A stretch of 46,787 bases of DNA from an uncultured Porphyromonadaceae bacterium (GCA_902495075.1 CABUVO010000031.1:1-46787); one strand, 5' to 3'; positions 27,350-35,839 are shown, counted from the first letter of the stretch. A program made the numbers and translations. The notes: generated by a model from the letters alone, not told the origin.

Positions 27350-28102
27350 ATGAGAAAAAATGTTGTAGCAGGCAACTGGAAAATGAACACTACTCTTGAA
27401 GAGGGAGTAGAGTTGGCAAACCAGATCAACAGCCTTCTTAAGGGAAAGACAGTGAATTGTGATGTAGTAGTTTGCGTTCCTTTCACTCATCTTACAAGCG
27501 TAAATGCAGTTCTTGAGCCCGAACTCGTAAAACTTGGTGCTGAAAACTGCTCTGAGCATGAGAAAGGCGCTTACACAGGCGAAGTCAGCGCAGCTATGGT
27601 TAAATCTACAGGCGCAACCCACGTGATCCTTGGTCACAGCGAGCGTCGTCAGTATTTCGGTGAAAACAACGAGCAGCTCCTCGCTAAAACTAAACTTGCT
27701 CTCGCAAATGGTCTTACTCCTATCTTCTGTGTAGGTGAGGTTCTTGAAGAGAGAGAGAACGGTAGCTACAATGAGGTAGTTAAAGGTCAGGTTGAGGCTC
27801 TTTTCGAACTCAGCGCAGAGGATTTTGGTAAAATTATCATCGCTTACGAACCTGTATGGGCTATCGGTACCGGTAAAACCGCTACAGCAGAGCAGGCTCA
27901 GGATATGCACGCTCACATCCGCAAAGTTGTTGAGGATAAATATGGCAAACAGGTTGCAGAGGATACTTCCATTCTCTATGGCGGTAGCTGCAAACCCACT
28001 AATGCAAAAGAGCTTTTCGCAAAACCTGATGTTGACGGTGGTCTTATCGGTGGCGCAGCTCTTCAGGCTGAGTCATTCCTCGGCATCATCGAGGCTTGCT
28101 AA
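27350..28102 (+). CDS. tpiA: Triosephosphate isomerase
   Basis: Glycolytic enzyme interconverting dihydroxyacetone phosphate and glyceraldehyde-3-phosphate. Catalytic residues are all present: Lys11 in GNWKMN, His96 in GHSERR and Glu167 in AYEPVWAIGTG; the flexible loop 6 WAIGTGKTAT follows. The phosphate-binding GGSCKP and GGLIGGAAL segments are at the C-terminus. The length of 250 aa is typical. Codons are strongly biased to CGT, GGT, CTT and AAC, as expected for an abundant enzyme. It heads a plus-strand unit with a SPOR protein and folE. Confidence 0.98.
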   Translation: MRKNVVAGNWKMNTTLEEGVELANQINSLLKGKTVNCDVVVCVPFTHLTSVNAVLEPELVKLGAENCSEHEKGAYTGEVSAAMVKSTGATHVILGHSERRQYFGENNEQLLAKTKLALANGLTPIFCVGEVLEERENGSYNEVVKGQVEALFELSAEDFGKIIIAYEPVWAIGTGKTATAEQAQDMHAHIRKVVEDKYGKQVAEDTSILYGGSCKPTNAKELFAKPDVDGGLIGGAALQAESFLGIIEAC

Positions 28103-28143
28103 ATCTCGTATAATTAAAACGGCTTAAGCCGTAATTGCTGACT

Positions 28144-28674
28144 ATGAAAATATCGCTAAATAAAATAATAGCGACATTACTGATATTGACTGCAACCGGG
28201 GGAATGACTCTCCCGGTTGTGGCTCAATCTGAAACGCAGTCTGTCGAAATAAAAAGTAATCCGGTAGAGATGATACAGAGAGAATCGAATGGTAATGTCA
28301 CCATCTCGATTCCTGAGAATATTCTTGAATTGATCATCTCCGACAGTGATTCCCAGAAAAAATCAAACGGACCTGTGATTAAACCAGGCATAAACAAAAT
28401 GACCGGTTATCGCATTCAGGTTTTTAGTGACGGGCGCAGTCAGCATTCTCTTGAATCACGGGCAAGAGCTCGTGGAAGCGCAATTGTCTCTCGATTCCCA
28501 AAATACAGAGGACAGATATATACATTCTCAAGTTCTCCCAACTGGTACACTCGCGTTGGAAACTTCAGAAACTCCAATGAAGCAGCCTCAGCGCTTGCAG
28601 AACTTAAAAGAGCATTTCCCCAATTTGCATCAGAGATGCGCGTTGTTAAAAGTCCGATTGTAATTATAAAGTAA
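28144..28674 (+). CDS. Secreted SPOR-domain protein
   Basis: Exported protein with a C-terminal SPOR domain, a fold that binds glycan strands lacking stem peptides at sites of cell-wall turnover. I start at the ATG at 28144; an in-frame TTG three codons earlier is less likely. The signal peptide runs to about residue 28 (KIIATLLILTATGGMTLPVVAQ), a ~50-residue linker follows, and the SPOR domain covers roughly the last 90 residues (GYRIQVFSDGRSQHSLE to the end, with YTRVGNFRNSNEAASALAEL). It lies 41 bases after tpiA and 13 before folE, an order I associate with Bacteroidetes genomes. A role in the envelope is likely; details are unknown. Confidence 0.84.
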   Translation: MKISLNKIIATLLILTATGGMTLPVVAQSETQSVEIKSNPVEMIQRESNGNVTISIPENILELIISDSDSQKKSNGPVIKPGINKMTGYRIQVFSDGRSQHSLESRARARGSAIVSRFPKYRGQIYTFSSSPNWYTRVGNFRNSNEAASALAELKRAFPQFASEMRVVKSPIVIIK

Positions 28675-28687
28675 TCATTTAAGAAAC

Positions 28688-29272
28688 ATGGGACGCATTG
28701 AAAATCATGATGACGAAAAGGTAAGACAGATTGCAGAACACTATACTGCAATCCTTAGACTTGTTGGGGAAGATCCGGAACGTGAAGGCCTTAAGAAAAC
28801 GCCCGTAAGGGCAGCTAAAGCTATACTCGACATCACATCAGGTTATCGTTCGGATCCTTTGAAAATTGCTCAGCAGGCAATCTTCGAACATGCCGGTTCA
28901 AGGATGGTTATCGTAAAGGATATTGAGTTCTATAGCATGTGTGAACATCATATTCTTCCATTCTTCGGGCGCGTTTCCATTGGTTACATACCGAAAGGAA
29001 AGATGATCGGGTTGTCAAAACTTGCCCGCATAGTAGATAATTTCGCGCGTAGGCTTCAGGTGCAGGAACGACTCACATCGCAGATTTGTCATCTTCTCGA
29101 AGAAGCGATGCCCACCGAAGGTGTGATTGTATGCTGCACAGGTGAGCATCTATGCATGAAGATGCGTGGCGTAGAGAAGCAGGATTCTGCCACCACTACC
29201 TACGACTACACCGGACTCTTCGAAACCGATCCCTCACTCCGCGAGGAATTCATCCGCCTACTCGGTCATTAA
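28688..29272 (+). CDS. folE: GTP cyclohydrolase I
   Basis: First enzyme of tetrahydrofolate synthesis, converting GTP to dihydroneopterin triphosphate. Zinc ligands are Cys85 and His88 in CEHH and Cys156 in TGEHLC; the catalytic His partner lies in the same CEHHILPF motif, and the GKMIGLSKLARIVDNFARR stretch is typical. Length 194 aa is standard. It is the last gene of the tpiA-SPOR-folE unit. Its 3' end overlaps the end of the LacI-type gene on the other strand by 15 bases, so no spacer terminator exists between them. Confidence 0.97.
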   Translation: MGRIENHDDEKVRQIAEHYTAILRLVGEDPEREGLKKTPVRAAKAILDITSGYRSDPLKIAQQAIFEHAGSRMVIVKDIEFYSMCEHHILPFFGRVSIGYIPKGKMIGLSKLARIVDNFARRLQVQERLTSQICHLLEEAMPTEGVIVCCTGEHLCMKMRGVEKQDSATTTYDYTGLFETDPSLREEFIRLLGH

Positions 29273-30298
29273 TTGAATCCCATTTTTATGTGATGATGAT
29301 TCTCGGATGTTGAGTTTTGCTTCGAGGCAGATTGTTTGGAGCGGAAGTGTGTGGTTGGAATTCAGTTGATTGATCATCAATTGGGCTGCTTGTCGTCCCA
29401 TCTCTTTCATTGGTTGCAGTATTGATGTTAGAGGAGGATCAATGACTGTAGCCATAGGGCTTTCACTAAAACCGACTATGGCAATATCTTCAGGGATCTT
29501 AATATTATTCTTTTTCAAGGTCTTGATAACTCCAATTGCTACCGGATCATTGAAGCAAAATATCGCGTCCGGTATCACTTTCCCTTCAGAAAGTATTTTT
29601 GACATTGCCTGTTCTCCATCTTTAATAAATATCCCTGCCGGTATGATTCGCCCTGCTGGACTGATGTGATAACGTTCGAGCACGTTACAAAATCCCTGTG
29701 CTCTTTTATGCGTCACGTCCAGATTTTCAGGACCTTTGAAGTGAAATATGTTTCTTCTGCCACTATTGATAAGATGTTCAACTGCTTTCTCTGCAATGTG
29801 ACAATCATTTATCAAGACTTTTGAGGCATTTACATTATTAGGACATCTATTGAAAAACACCATAGGCATCCCTCCTGCAATAACTTCATTGTAAACTGCT
29901 TCATTTCCCCCTTCGATAGTTATCGACATCATTATTCCGTCAACCATATGTTCCTGAAGAAGCCGTAGATTATCGAGTTCCTGGTTTCTGCTTTCATTGC
30001 TTTGGGTAATGATCATACGATATTTGTTTTCATTCAATACTTCCTGAATTCCCATCAGAACGTTTGGGAAAAAGCTTTCAACAAATTCGGGAATTATTAT
30101 GCCGATAGTGCCGCTGCGTTTATTCTGTAGATTCTTTGCGTTGAGGTTCGGCCGATAGTTCAATTGTCTCGCCATGGCGAGCACTTTCTCTTTAGTTTCA
30201 CGTTTTACGTCCCATGCATCGCAAAGGGCCCTCGACACTGTGGATGTCGATATATCCAAAGCTTTGGCTATGTCTTTAATCGTAACATGTGGGTTCAT
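29258..30298 (-). CDS. LacI-family transcriptional regulator
   Basis: DNA-binding sugar-responsive regulator. The N-terminal helix-turn-helix and hinge are clear (VTIKDIAKALDISTSTVSRAL at 5-25, then NYRPNLNAKNL), followed by a periplasmic-binding-protein-like effector domain (GIIIPEFVESFFPNVLMGIQ to the end). Length 346 aa is normal. No carbohydrate operon lies beside it in the window: folE converges from the left and serC-serA point the same way from the right. Its target may therefore be elsewhere, or it may be a global regulator. A direct repeat of ATGGTTGAC in its leader (30332-30340 and 30347-30355) is a possible self-control site. Confidence 0.92.
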   Translation of the reverse strand: MNPHVTIKDIAKALDISTSTVSRALCDAWDVKRETKEKVLAMARQLNYRPNLNAKNLQNKRSGTIGIIIPEFVESFFPNVLMGIQEVLNENKYRMIITQSNESRNQELDNLRLLQEHMVDGIMMSITIEGGNEAVYNEVIAGGMPMVFFNRCPNNVNASKVLINDCHIAEKAVEHLINSGRRNIFHFKGPENLDVTHKRAQGFCNVLERYHISPAGRIIPAGIFIKDGEQAMSKILSEGKVIPDAIFCFNDPVAIGVIKTLKKNNIKIPEDIAIVGFSESPMATVIDPPLTSILQPMKEMGRQAAQLMINQLNSNHTLPLQTICLEAKLNIRESSSHKNGIQLMTE

Positions 30299-30359
30299 AA
30301 AAATGTATTTAAGATCTCATCCTGCAAAAAAATGGTTGACCCCGCTATGGTTGACACTG

Positions 30360-30367
30360 CAAAGATA
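30360..30367 (-). promoter_or_regulatory. Candidate promoter -7 element of the LacI-type gene
   Basis: Minus strand TATCTTTG matches TAnnTTTG and predicts a leader of about 55 nt that contains two ATGGTTGAC direct repeats 15 bases apart. No TTTG at the -33 spacing. Confidence 0.5.
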
Positions 30368-30390
30368 GTGAAATTTCTTAAAGGAGGTTG

Positions 30391-30426
30391 AAAAAAAGAG
30401 GTGTCGGACGGTTTCCGACACCTCTT
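30391..30426 (-). terminator. serC-serA operon terminator
   Basis: A 12-bp stem (30396-30407 with 30415-30426; AAGAGGTGTCGG/CCGACACCTCTT) with a 7-base loop and a T run on the minus strand from 30397 down to 30391. It lies 25 bases after the serA stop. Confidence 0.88.
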
Positions 30427-30450
30427 GGAGAGGTTATTGAGTTATGAAAT

Positions 30451-31371
30451 TTAGAAGCGGTTTACCTGGTATTTGTTCCATCCGTCTTTGAGGTAGGCTA
30501 TTGCCTGCTCGGCAGCTGCAACTCCTGCATTGAAGTTAGCTTCGGCAGTCTGTGCACCCATTTTCTTCGGGGTGAAGAATACGCGGGCTGCAAATTTCTG
30601 CTCAAACTCTTCTGCATTATCCGGCTTGATGTCGGAAACATAACGAAGGTCTGGGCGCTCTTCAAGAGCTTTAATGAGTCCGGCTTCGTCGATTACTTCT
30701 TTGCGGGCTGTGTTGACAAGCACTCCGTTCTTGGGCATGAGCATTACAAGATCATAACCGATGGAGTTGCGGGTCTCAGCTGTGGCTGGAATATGGAGTG
30801 AAACGAAATCATTATTTGAGAATAATTCTTTCACGTCGTGTAGCGGTTTGATTCCGTCTGCTTCCATAACAGCATCGTCAACGAATTTGTCGAGAGCCTC
30901 AATCTTCATGCCGAAACCTTTGGCTATACGTGCAACGTTGCGTCCAACTTGTCCGTAAGCATAGATGCCCAGAGATTTCCCTTTGAGTTCCGAGCCTGAT
31001 TTGCCGTTATACTGGTTACGGCACATCATGACCATCATGCCGAATACGAGTTCGGCAACGGCATTTGAATTCTGTCCCGGAGTGTTCATCACGCAGATTT
31101 TGCGCTCGGAGGCTGCTTCAAGGTCGATGTTGTCGTATCCGGCACCGGCACGCACTATCACCTTCAGGTTTTTAGCATGGTCGAGAAGAGCACGGTCAAC
31201 CTTGTCGCTTCTTACAATAAGAGCATCAACGTCGTCGATAGCAGCTACGAAATCTTCGCGTGTGCCTCCCTCTACGAGTTTGAGCTCATTCCCAGATGCG
31301 TTAACAGTATCAGCAATAGCCTTTACAGCTGCAGGAGCAAAAGGCTTCTCTGTAAATACCAATATTTTCAT
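30451..31371 (-). CDS. serA: D-3-phosphoglycerate dehydrogenase-like protein (SerA)
   Basis: NAD-dependent 2-hydroxyacid dehydrogenase taken to oxidise 3-phosphoglycerate in serine synthesis because serC lies 13 bases upstream in the same operon. The Rossmann motif YAYGQVGRNVARIA is at 137-150 and the catalytic-type Arg223 is in NTARKEVID. It is short (306 aa) with no ACT regulatory domain. Two expected catalytic features look altered: the TPH(I)G motif that carries the active-site His is TPKKMGAQ (267-274), and the DVFExEP segment is DIKPDNAEEF. Similar sequences occur in other Bacteroidales as I recall, so it may be a distinct active subclass, but activity is not guaranteed by sequence. Confidence 0.87.
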   Translation of the reverse strand: MKILVFTEKPFAPAAVKAIADTVNASGNELKLVEGGTREDFVAAIDDVDALIVRSDKVDRALLDHAKNLKVIVRAGAGYDNIDLEAASERKICVMNTPGQNSNAVAELVFGMMVMMCRNQYNGKSGSELKGKSLGIYAYGQVGRNVARIAKGFGMKIEALDKFVDDAVMEADGIKPLHDVKELFSNNDFVSLHIPATAETRNSIGYDLVMLMPKNGVLVNTARKEVIDEAGLIKALEERPDLRYVSDIKPDNAEEFEQKFAARVFFTPKKMGAQTAEANFNAGVAAAEQAIAYLKDGWNKYQVNRF

Positions 31372-31384
31372 ACTATTAAATTGA

Positions 31385-32452
31385 TTAATGTTTAGCTTCG
31401 AATTCTTTCATGGCATCCACAAGAACTTTCACGCTCTCAAGCGGGAGTGCGTTGTAAAGGGATGCGCGGAAACCACCAACTGAACGGTGTCCTTTTATAC
31501 CTACAATTCCTTTTGATGTGGCGAAGTCCAGGAAGTCTTTCTCGAGTTCTGCGTAATCAGGTTTCATTACGAAGCATACGTTCATGATTGAGCGGTCTTC
31601 TTCTGCAACTGTGCCGACGAAGAGTTTGTTGCGGTCGATCTCTTCGTAAAGCATGGCAGCTTTTTCGAGGTCAAGTTTTTCCATAGCCTTAACGCCGCCG
31701 ATTTCCTTATAATGACGGAGAGTCATGAGGGCAGAGTAGATTGGAAGCACCGGAGGAGTGTTGAACATAGAACCTTTCTTGATGTGGGTTCTGTAGTCGA
31801 GCATTGTAGGAATCTCACGATGCACTTTTCCGAGGATATCCTCTTTAACAATGACGATTGTCACGCCGGCAGGAGCGAGGTTCTTTTGCGCGCCTGCATA
31901 GATGAGAGAGTATTTTGTGGGATCGAATTCACGTGAGAAGATATCTGACGACATGTCGCATACAACGGGAACGGGAGTGTCGAAATCATGACGGATCTCT
32001 GTTCCGTAGATTGTGTTGTTTGATGTGAAGTGGAAATAATCCACATCTGTCGGAATTGTGAAATCTTTGGGAATATAGTTGAATTTTGTATCTTCAGAAG
32101 ATGCGAGCACCTCAACTTCTCCGAAAATCTTAGCCTCCTTTATTGCATTGGAAGCCCATGTTCCGGTGTTGATGTAGGCAGCTTTCTTGTTCAAAAGGTT
32201 GAAAGGAACCATGCAGAACTGCATACTTGCGCCGCCGCCGAGGAAGAGCACATGATAATTCTCGGGAAGATGAAGAAGCTCTTTTGTGAGTGCCACAGCC
32301 TCATCCATCACAGCCTGGAATTGTTTGCTGCGATGTGAAATTTCAAGAATTGAAAGACCCATGTCGGAGAAATCCTGGATAGCCTCAGCGGTTTTTTGAA
32401 TCGTGTACTGACTGAGGATACTGGGTCCTGCATAAAAATTGTGTTTCTTCAT
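31385..32452 (-). CDS. serC: Phosphoserine aminotransferase
   Basis: PLP enzyme converting 3-phosphohydroxypyruvate and glutamate to phosphoserine and 2-oxoglutarate, second step of serine synthesis; the family also serves pyridoxal phosphate synthesis. Recognisable segments are NFYAGPSILS at the start, the GGGASMQF phosphate-binding loop (72-79), CDMSSDIFSREFD (165-177) and the PLP Lys190 in AGAQKNLAPAG. The conserved C-terminal GHRSVGGFRASLYNA is present. Length 355 aa is normal. It is first in the serC-serA operon, with a good promoter about 40 bases upstream and no gene for phosphoserine phosphatase nearby. Confidence 0.97.
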   Translation of the reverse strand: MKKHNFYAGPSILSQYTIQKTAEAIQDFSDMGLSILEISHRSKQFQAVMDEAVALTKELLHLPENYHVLFLGGGASMQFCMVPFNLLNKKAAYINTGTWASNAIKEAKIFGEVEVLASSEDTKFNYIPKDFTIPTDVDYFHFTSNNTIYGTEIRHDFDTPVPVVCDMSSDIFSREFDPTKYSLIYAGAQKNLAPAGVTIVIVKEDILGKVHREIPTMLDYRTHIKKGSMFNTPPVLPIYSALMTLRHYKEIGGVKAMEKLDLEKAAMLYEEIDRNKLFVGTVAEEDRSIMNVCFVMKPDYAELEKDFLDFATSKGIVGIKGHRSVGGFRASLYNALPLESVKVLVDAMKEFEAKH

Positions 32453-32489
32453 GATTGTTTCAAAAATATGGTTAAAATTATTTTTGTGG

Positions 32490-32519
32490 CAAATATAATG
32501 TTAAAATTATAATGACAAA
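32490..32519 (-). promoter_or_regulatory. serC-serA promoter
   Basis: Minus strand TTTG (32516-32519), 18 bases, then TATATTTG (32490-32497), a complete Bacteroidetes promoter with a predicted leader of about 30 nt. Confidence 0.72.
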
Positions 32520-32532
32520 AATTTTTGACGAT

Positions 32533-32571
32533 AAAAAAGAGGATAGATGTTGGAAAACATCTATCCTCTTT
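32533..32571 (-). terminator. mdh terminator
   Basis: A 16-bp perfect stem (32536-32551 with 32556-32571) closed by a GGAA-type tetraloop, with a T run on the minus strand. It lies 20 bases after the mdh stop and just upstream of the serC promoter. Confidence 0.9.
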
Positions 32572-32591
32572 ATCAAATTGTCAGTTTATAA

Positions 32592-33605
32592 TTATTTTGT
32601 TTCTTCGTCGAGGCTCGGATTGAGCTTGCTCCATTCAGAAATAGGAGGCATTATACCGAGAGATATAACTTCGTCGCGAAGCGCGCAAAGATGCTGATAG
32701 CTCTTCTCAAGAGCTGCATTCTCTTCAGGTGTGCCAACAACCGGCTTGAAGGTAACGCCATCCTTGTTGATGGTTGTCTCCATAGCCATCATGATGTGGC
32801 TGAACTTCTTGTCGTTCACATATACGCCGGCGGGCCATTTGAATGCCGGACCACCCATTGCAGCGGCAATCATTTCTATTGAAAGGTATGCCGGGCTCTG
32901 GAATGAAGATCTTCCACGAAGGTCGATAATATTCTTACCGCCCTGAATAACTCTTACCTTCATTTCTTCCCAGTCTTTGGCAGGTATAACTCCGGTTTCG
33001 ATAAGTTCTTTCAGAGGTTTTCCGTCAACGATAGTAGTTGATTCAAACACTGCCATCTGTTCGCCGTGACCACCATAGGTGCGTGCATTGGTAATCTTGT
33101 CTGGAGCGATCTTGAAGTATTTAGCAAGTTCGTTGCGGAGTCGTGTGCTGTCGAGTGCGGCAAGAGTGGTGACGCAAGACGGTTTGACACCTGAATAAAG
33201 CAATGTGATCAGACCAGTGATGTCGGCAGGATTGAATATGACGACGATGTGTTTAACATCCGGACAATATTTCCTTACATTCTTACCGAAGTCTTCTGCA
33301 ATCTGGGCATTCCCCTTGAGCAGATCTTCGCGAGTCATACCTGCTTTACGCGGTGCGCCACCGGATGAAACGATATATTTAGCTCCGGTGAAAGCCGTGG
33401 CAATATCATCGGTGTAAGTGAGGTTTAATCCTTCGAATCCGCATTGCAGCAATTCTTCAGCCACGCCTTCCAATCCCTTAGCGTAGGGATCGTAGAGACA
33501 AATGTTAGGAGTAAGATGCATCATGATTGCGGTTTGCGCCATGTTGGAGCCGATCATGCCGGCTGCACCGACAATCAGCAGTTTTTCATCAGTCAGAAAT
33601 TTCAT
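32592..33605 (-). CDS. mdh: Malate dehydrogenase
   Basis: NAD-dependent enzyme interconverting malate and oxaloacetate; in gut Bacteroidales it usually runs toward malate in the fumarate/succinate branch. It has the nucleotide loop GAAGMIGS (13-20), the substrate Arg pair R86 and R92 in APRKAGMTRED, Asp152/Arg155 in LDSTR and the catalytic His180 in TYGGHGEQM. Arg at position 86 of the mobile loop argues for malate rather than lactate. Length 337 aa is normal. It is a single-gene unit, divergent from radA, with its own terminator. Confidence 0.93.
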   Translation of the reverse strand: MKFLTDEKLLIVGAAGMIGSNMAQTAIMMHLTPNICLYDPYAKGLEGVAEELLQCGFEGLNLTYTDDIATAFTGAKYIVSSGGAPRKAGMTREDLLKGNAQIAEDFGKNVRKYCPDVKHIVVIFNPADITGLITLLYSGVKPSCVTTLAALDSTRLRNELAKYFKIAPDKITNARTYGGHGEQMAVFESTTIVDGKPLKELIETGVIPAKDWEEMKVRVIQGGKNIIDLRGRSSFQSPAYLSIEMIAAAMGGPAFKWPAGVYVNDKKFSHIMMAMETTINKDGVTFKPVVGTPEENAALEKSYQHLCALRDEVISLGIMPPISEWSKLNPSLDEETK

Positions 33606-33673
33606 ATTAATAATCTTTGTTAAGTTATTATAATTATAATGTACAAGAAGGCAAAATGTTTTGAAAAATTGAT

Positions 33674-33681
33674 TAATTTTG
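33674..33681 (+). promoter_or_regulatory. Candidate radA promoter -7 element
   Basis: TAATTTTG matches the -7 consensus, giving a start near 33688 and a short leader that contains the palindrome at 33696-33715. A TTTG exists upstream but at only 10 bases, so the -33 element is not convincing. Confidence 0.5.
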
Positions 33682-33695
33682 CATTAATTAACAAT

Positions 33696-33715
33696 GAAGC
33701 TGTTTAAACAACTTC
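33696..33715. promoter_or_regulatory. Palindrome in the radA leader, shared with feoAB
   Basis: GAAGCTG and CAACTTC face each other around TTTAAA; 18 of 20 bases match the feoAB palindrome at 20865-20884. It sits 5 bases before the preferred radA ATG and after the predicted RNA start, so it could act as an operator or as an RNA hairpin over the ribosome-binding region. Confidence 0.45.
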
Positions 33716-33720
33716 AAAGT

Positions 33721-35088
33721 ATGGCAACAACAAAGACAAAATCAATATATTTTTGCAGCAACTGTGGATATGAAAGTCCCAAATGGCTTGGGAAATGTCC
33801 GGGCTGCGGAGAATGGAATTCTTTTGTAGAGGAAAAGGTTTCCACAAAAAAAGGGCGTGCTGCCGGTAAGGGACTTGTGAAAAGCAGCAAGCCTCTGAAA
33901 CTTTCCGAGATCGAAATCAAGGAAGAGATGCGTATCAAAATGCCCTCGTCGGAGCTTAATCGTGTTCTTGGTGGAGGTCTTGTTGCTGGAAGTCTTACCT
34001 TGATTGGCGGAGAACCTGGAATCGGTAAATCCACTTTACTGCTGCAGAATATTCTATCGATCCGCAATCGCAGAATCCTGTATATTTCAGGCGAGGAGAG
34101 TGCATCGCAGCTGAAGCTGCGAGCAGATCGTCTTGGAAAGGTCTCGGATGACACATTTATTCTTTGTGAGACAAATCTTGACAGCATTTTCACACAGATA
34201 GAGAATGTGGATCCCGGTCTCGTAGTTGTTGATTCCATACAGACGATATGCTCCAATGATATAGAGTCGGCACCCGGAAGCGTTTCGCAGGTGCGTGAAT
34301 GCGCGGCAGCTCTGTTGAGATACGCCAAAGAATCGGGTGTGCCGGTGATTCTGGTAGGTCATATAAATAAGGATGGTGCGATAGCGGGTCCGAAAGTTTT
34401 GGAACATATCGTTGACACTGTGCTTCAGTTTGAAGGCGATAGACAATATCTTTACCGGATCTTGAGGTCTATTAAAAACAGATTCGGATCCACAAACGAG
34501 ATCGGCATCTATGAAATGGTGCAAAAGGGTTTGAAGGAAGTAAAGAATCCATCAGAAATGTTGTTGTCGGAAAATCGCGACGAAGAGATGAGCGGCATTG
34601 CCATCGGGGTGACGATGGAGGGAATAAGACCTTTTATGGTTGAAGTGCAGTCGCTGGTGTCTTCGGCTGCTTATGGCACACCGCAAAGGTCTGTGACCGG
34701 ATTTGACCAGAGACGTCTGAATATGTTGCTGGCAGTTCTTGAAAAGCGTGCAAAATTCAAATTGTCGCAAAAAGACGTTTTTCTAAACATAGCAGGTGGA
34801 CTCAAGGTGGCGGATCCTGCACTTGACATGGCTGTGGTGGCAGCGATCATGAGTTCAAATTTCGATGTCTCGATAGATCGCAAAACCGCGTTTGCCGGAG
34901 AGGTCGGATTGTCGGGGGAAATCCGCACGGTCACGAGAATCGAACAGCGAGTGTCGGAGGCTCAGAAATTGGGGTTCGATACAATCATAATTCCCAAAGG
35001 GAATCTAAAAGGAATCAAGGATACATTCAATATAAACATAATTGAAGTGGGAAAGGTGGAAGAGGTATTTAAAAACATATTCAGCTGA
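33721..35088 (+). CDS. radA: DNA repair protein RadA
   Basis: RecA-like ATPase that helps process recombination intermediates by driving branch migration. From the ATG at 33721 it has a four-Cys zinc finger (C12, C15, C26, C29), Walker A GGEPGIGKST near 90, the RadA-specific KNRFGSTNEIG motif near 250, and a C-terminal Lon-like domain (MEGIRPFMVEVQ onward). An in-frame ATG 9 codons earlier overlaps the palindrome; I prefer the later start because RadA proteins begin near MxKTKxxYxCSNCG. Length 455 aa is typical. ftsE begins 2 bases after its stop. Confidence 0.95.
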   Translation: MATTKTKSIYFCSNCGYESPKWLGKCPGCGEWNSFVEEKVSTKKGRAAGKGLVKSSKPLKLSEIEIKEEMRIKMPSSELNRVLGGGLVAGSLTLIGGEPGIGKSTLLLQNILSIRNRRILYISGEESASQLKLRADRLGKVSDDTFILCETNLDSIFTQIENVDPGLVVVDSIQTICSNDIESAPGSVSQVRECAAALLRYAKESGVPVILVGHINKDGAIAGPKVLEHIVDTVLQFEGDRQYLYRILRSIKNRFGSTNEIGIYEMVQKGLKEVKNPSEMLLSENRDEEMSGIAIGVTMEGIRPFMVEVQSLVSSAAYGTPQRSVTGFDQRRLNMLLAVLEKRAKFKLSQKDVFLNIAGGLKVADPALDMAVVAAIMSSNFDVSIDRKTAFAGEVGLSGEIRTVTRIEQRVSEAQKLGFDTIIIPKGNLKGIKDTFNINIIEVGKVEEVFKNIFS

Positions 35089-35090
35089 AA

Positions 35091-35756
35091 ATGGGAATAA
35101 TAATAGACTATGAAAAAGTTGAGATAGAGAGGGCGGATCGTCTTGTGATGAAAGACGTCACATTCTCTGTCGAAGAGGGTGAGTTCTGTTATCTTGTCGG
35201 AAGAGTTGGAAGCGGCAAGAGCTCATTGCTCAAAACAATGTATGCCGATGTTGAAATCAGTCACGGAAAGAAGGCAGAAGTGTTGGGATACGATCTGCTT
35301 AATCTTAAAAGAAGACAGATTCCATATCTGCGTCGCCATGTCGGCATTGTGTTTCAGGATTTCCAGCTGCTTCAGGATCGGTCGGCAAAAGCAAATCTGA
35401 GATTTGTGCTTGAGGCTACCGGATGGAAATCGAAGTCTGATATTGAAGACCGGATAGAGGAGGTGTTGAAAGCGGTAGGAATGGAAAACAAAAGCTACAA
35501 AATGCCTCATGAACTCAGCGGAGGAGAGCAGCAGCGTATCGTTATTGCGAGGGCTCTCTTGAATAAGCCGAAACTTATTCTCGCCGATGAGCCGACAGGT
35601 AATCTCGACCCACAGACCGGTTATCAGATTGTAAGCCTTCTGCATAAACTCGCTGATGAGGGGAGAACAATCCTTATGGCAACCCACAATATGCAGATGG
35701 TTGAGGATTTTCCCGCCCGAGTGTTGCGTTGCAACGATAAGGAATTGATAGGTTAA
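35091..35756 (+). CDS. ftsE: FtsE-like ABC transporter ATP-binding protein
   Basis: ABC ATPase of the FtsE type, which with membrane partner FtsX controls peptidoglycan hydrolases at division. It has Walker A GRVGSGKSS (near 37), a Q-loop VFQDFQLL (near 88), signature LSGGEQQRIVIARALL (near 142) and Walker B LILADEPTGNLD (near 162), with the H-loop ATHN. Length 221 aa is a bare ATPase. No FtsX-like gene follows; the next gene is mutA after a promoter, so its partner must be elsewhere. LolD-type exporters share these motifs, but the N-terminal and Q-loop regions look more like FtsE. It is coupled to radA. Confidence 0.84.
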   Translation: MGIIIDYEKVEIERADRLVMKDVTFSVEEGEFCYLVGRVGSGKSSLLKTMYADVEISHGKKAEVLGYDLLNLKRRQIPYLRRHVGIVFQDFQLLQDRSAKANLRFVLEATGWKSKSDIEDRIEEVLKAVGMENKSYKMPHELSGGEQQRIVIARALLNKPKLILADEPTGNLDPQTGYQIVSLLHKLADEGRTILMATHNMQMVEDFPARVLRCNDKELIG

Positions 35757-35807
35757 GGTGGTTTCACAACGTAAAAAATCACTTTTGAAGAAAAAAATCG
35801 GATAAAG

Positions 35808-35839
35808 TTTTAAATTAGTGAAAATATTATTTAACTTTG
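35808..35839 (+). promoter_or_regulatory. mutAB promoter
   Basis: TAACTTTG (35832-35839) is a full -7 element; TTTT (35808-35811) lies 20 bases upstream as a weak -33. The leader is about 110 nt and holds a small hairpin (AGGGAA-A-TTCCCT, 35865-35877) and an 11-codon frame at 35880-35915. The leader is too short and lacks the conserved B12-box pattern of a cobalamin riboswitch. Confidence 0.62.

Noticed and set aside
28119..28132. Palindrome ACGGCTTAAGCCGT between tpiA and the SPOR gene
   Set aside because: No T run and no loop, so a poor terminator; too short to call an operator without other copies.
33694..33720. Upstream ATG of radA as the true start
   Set aside because: The added residues MKLFKQLQS are not RadA-like and are encoded by the palindrome; the next ATG fits the family start MATTKTKSIYFCSNCG.
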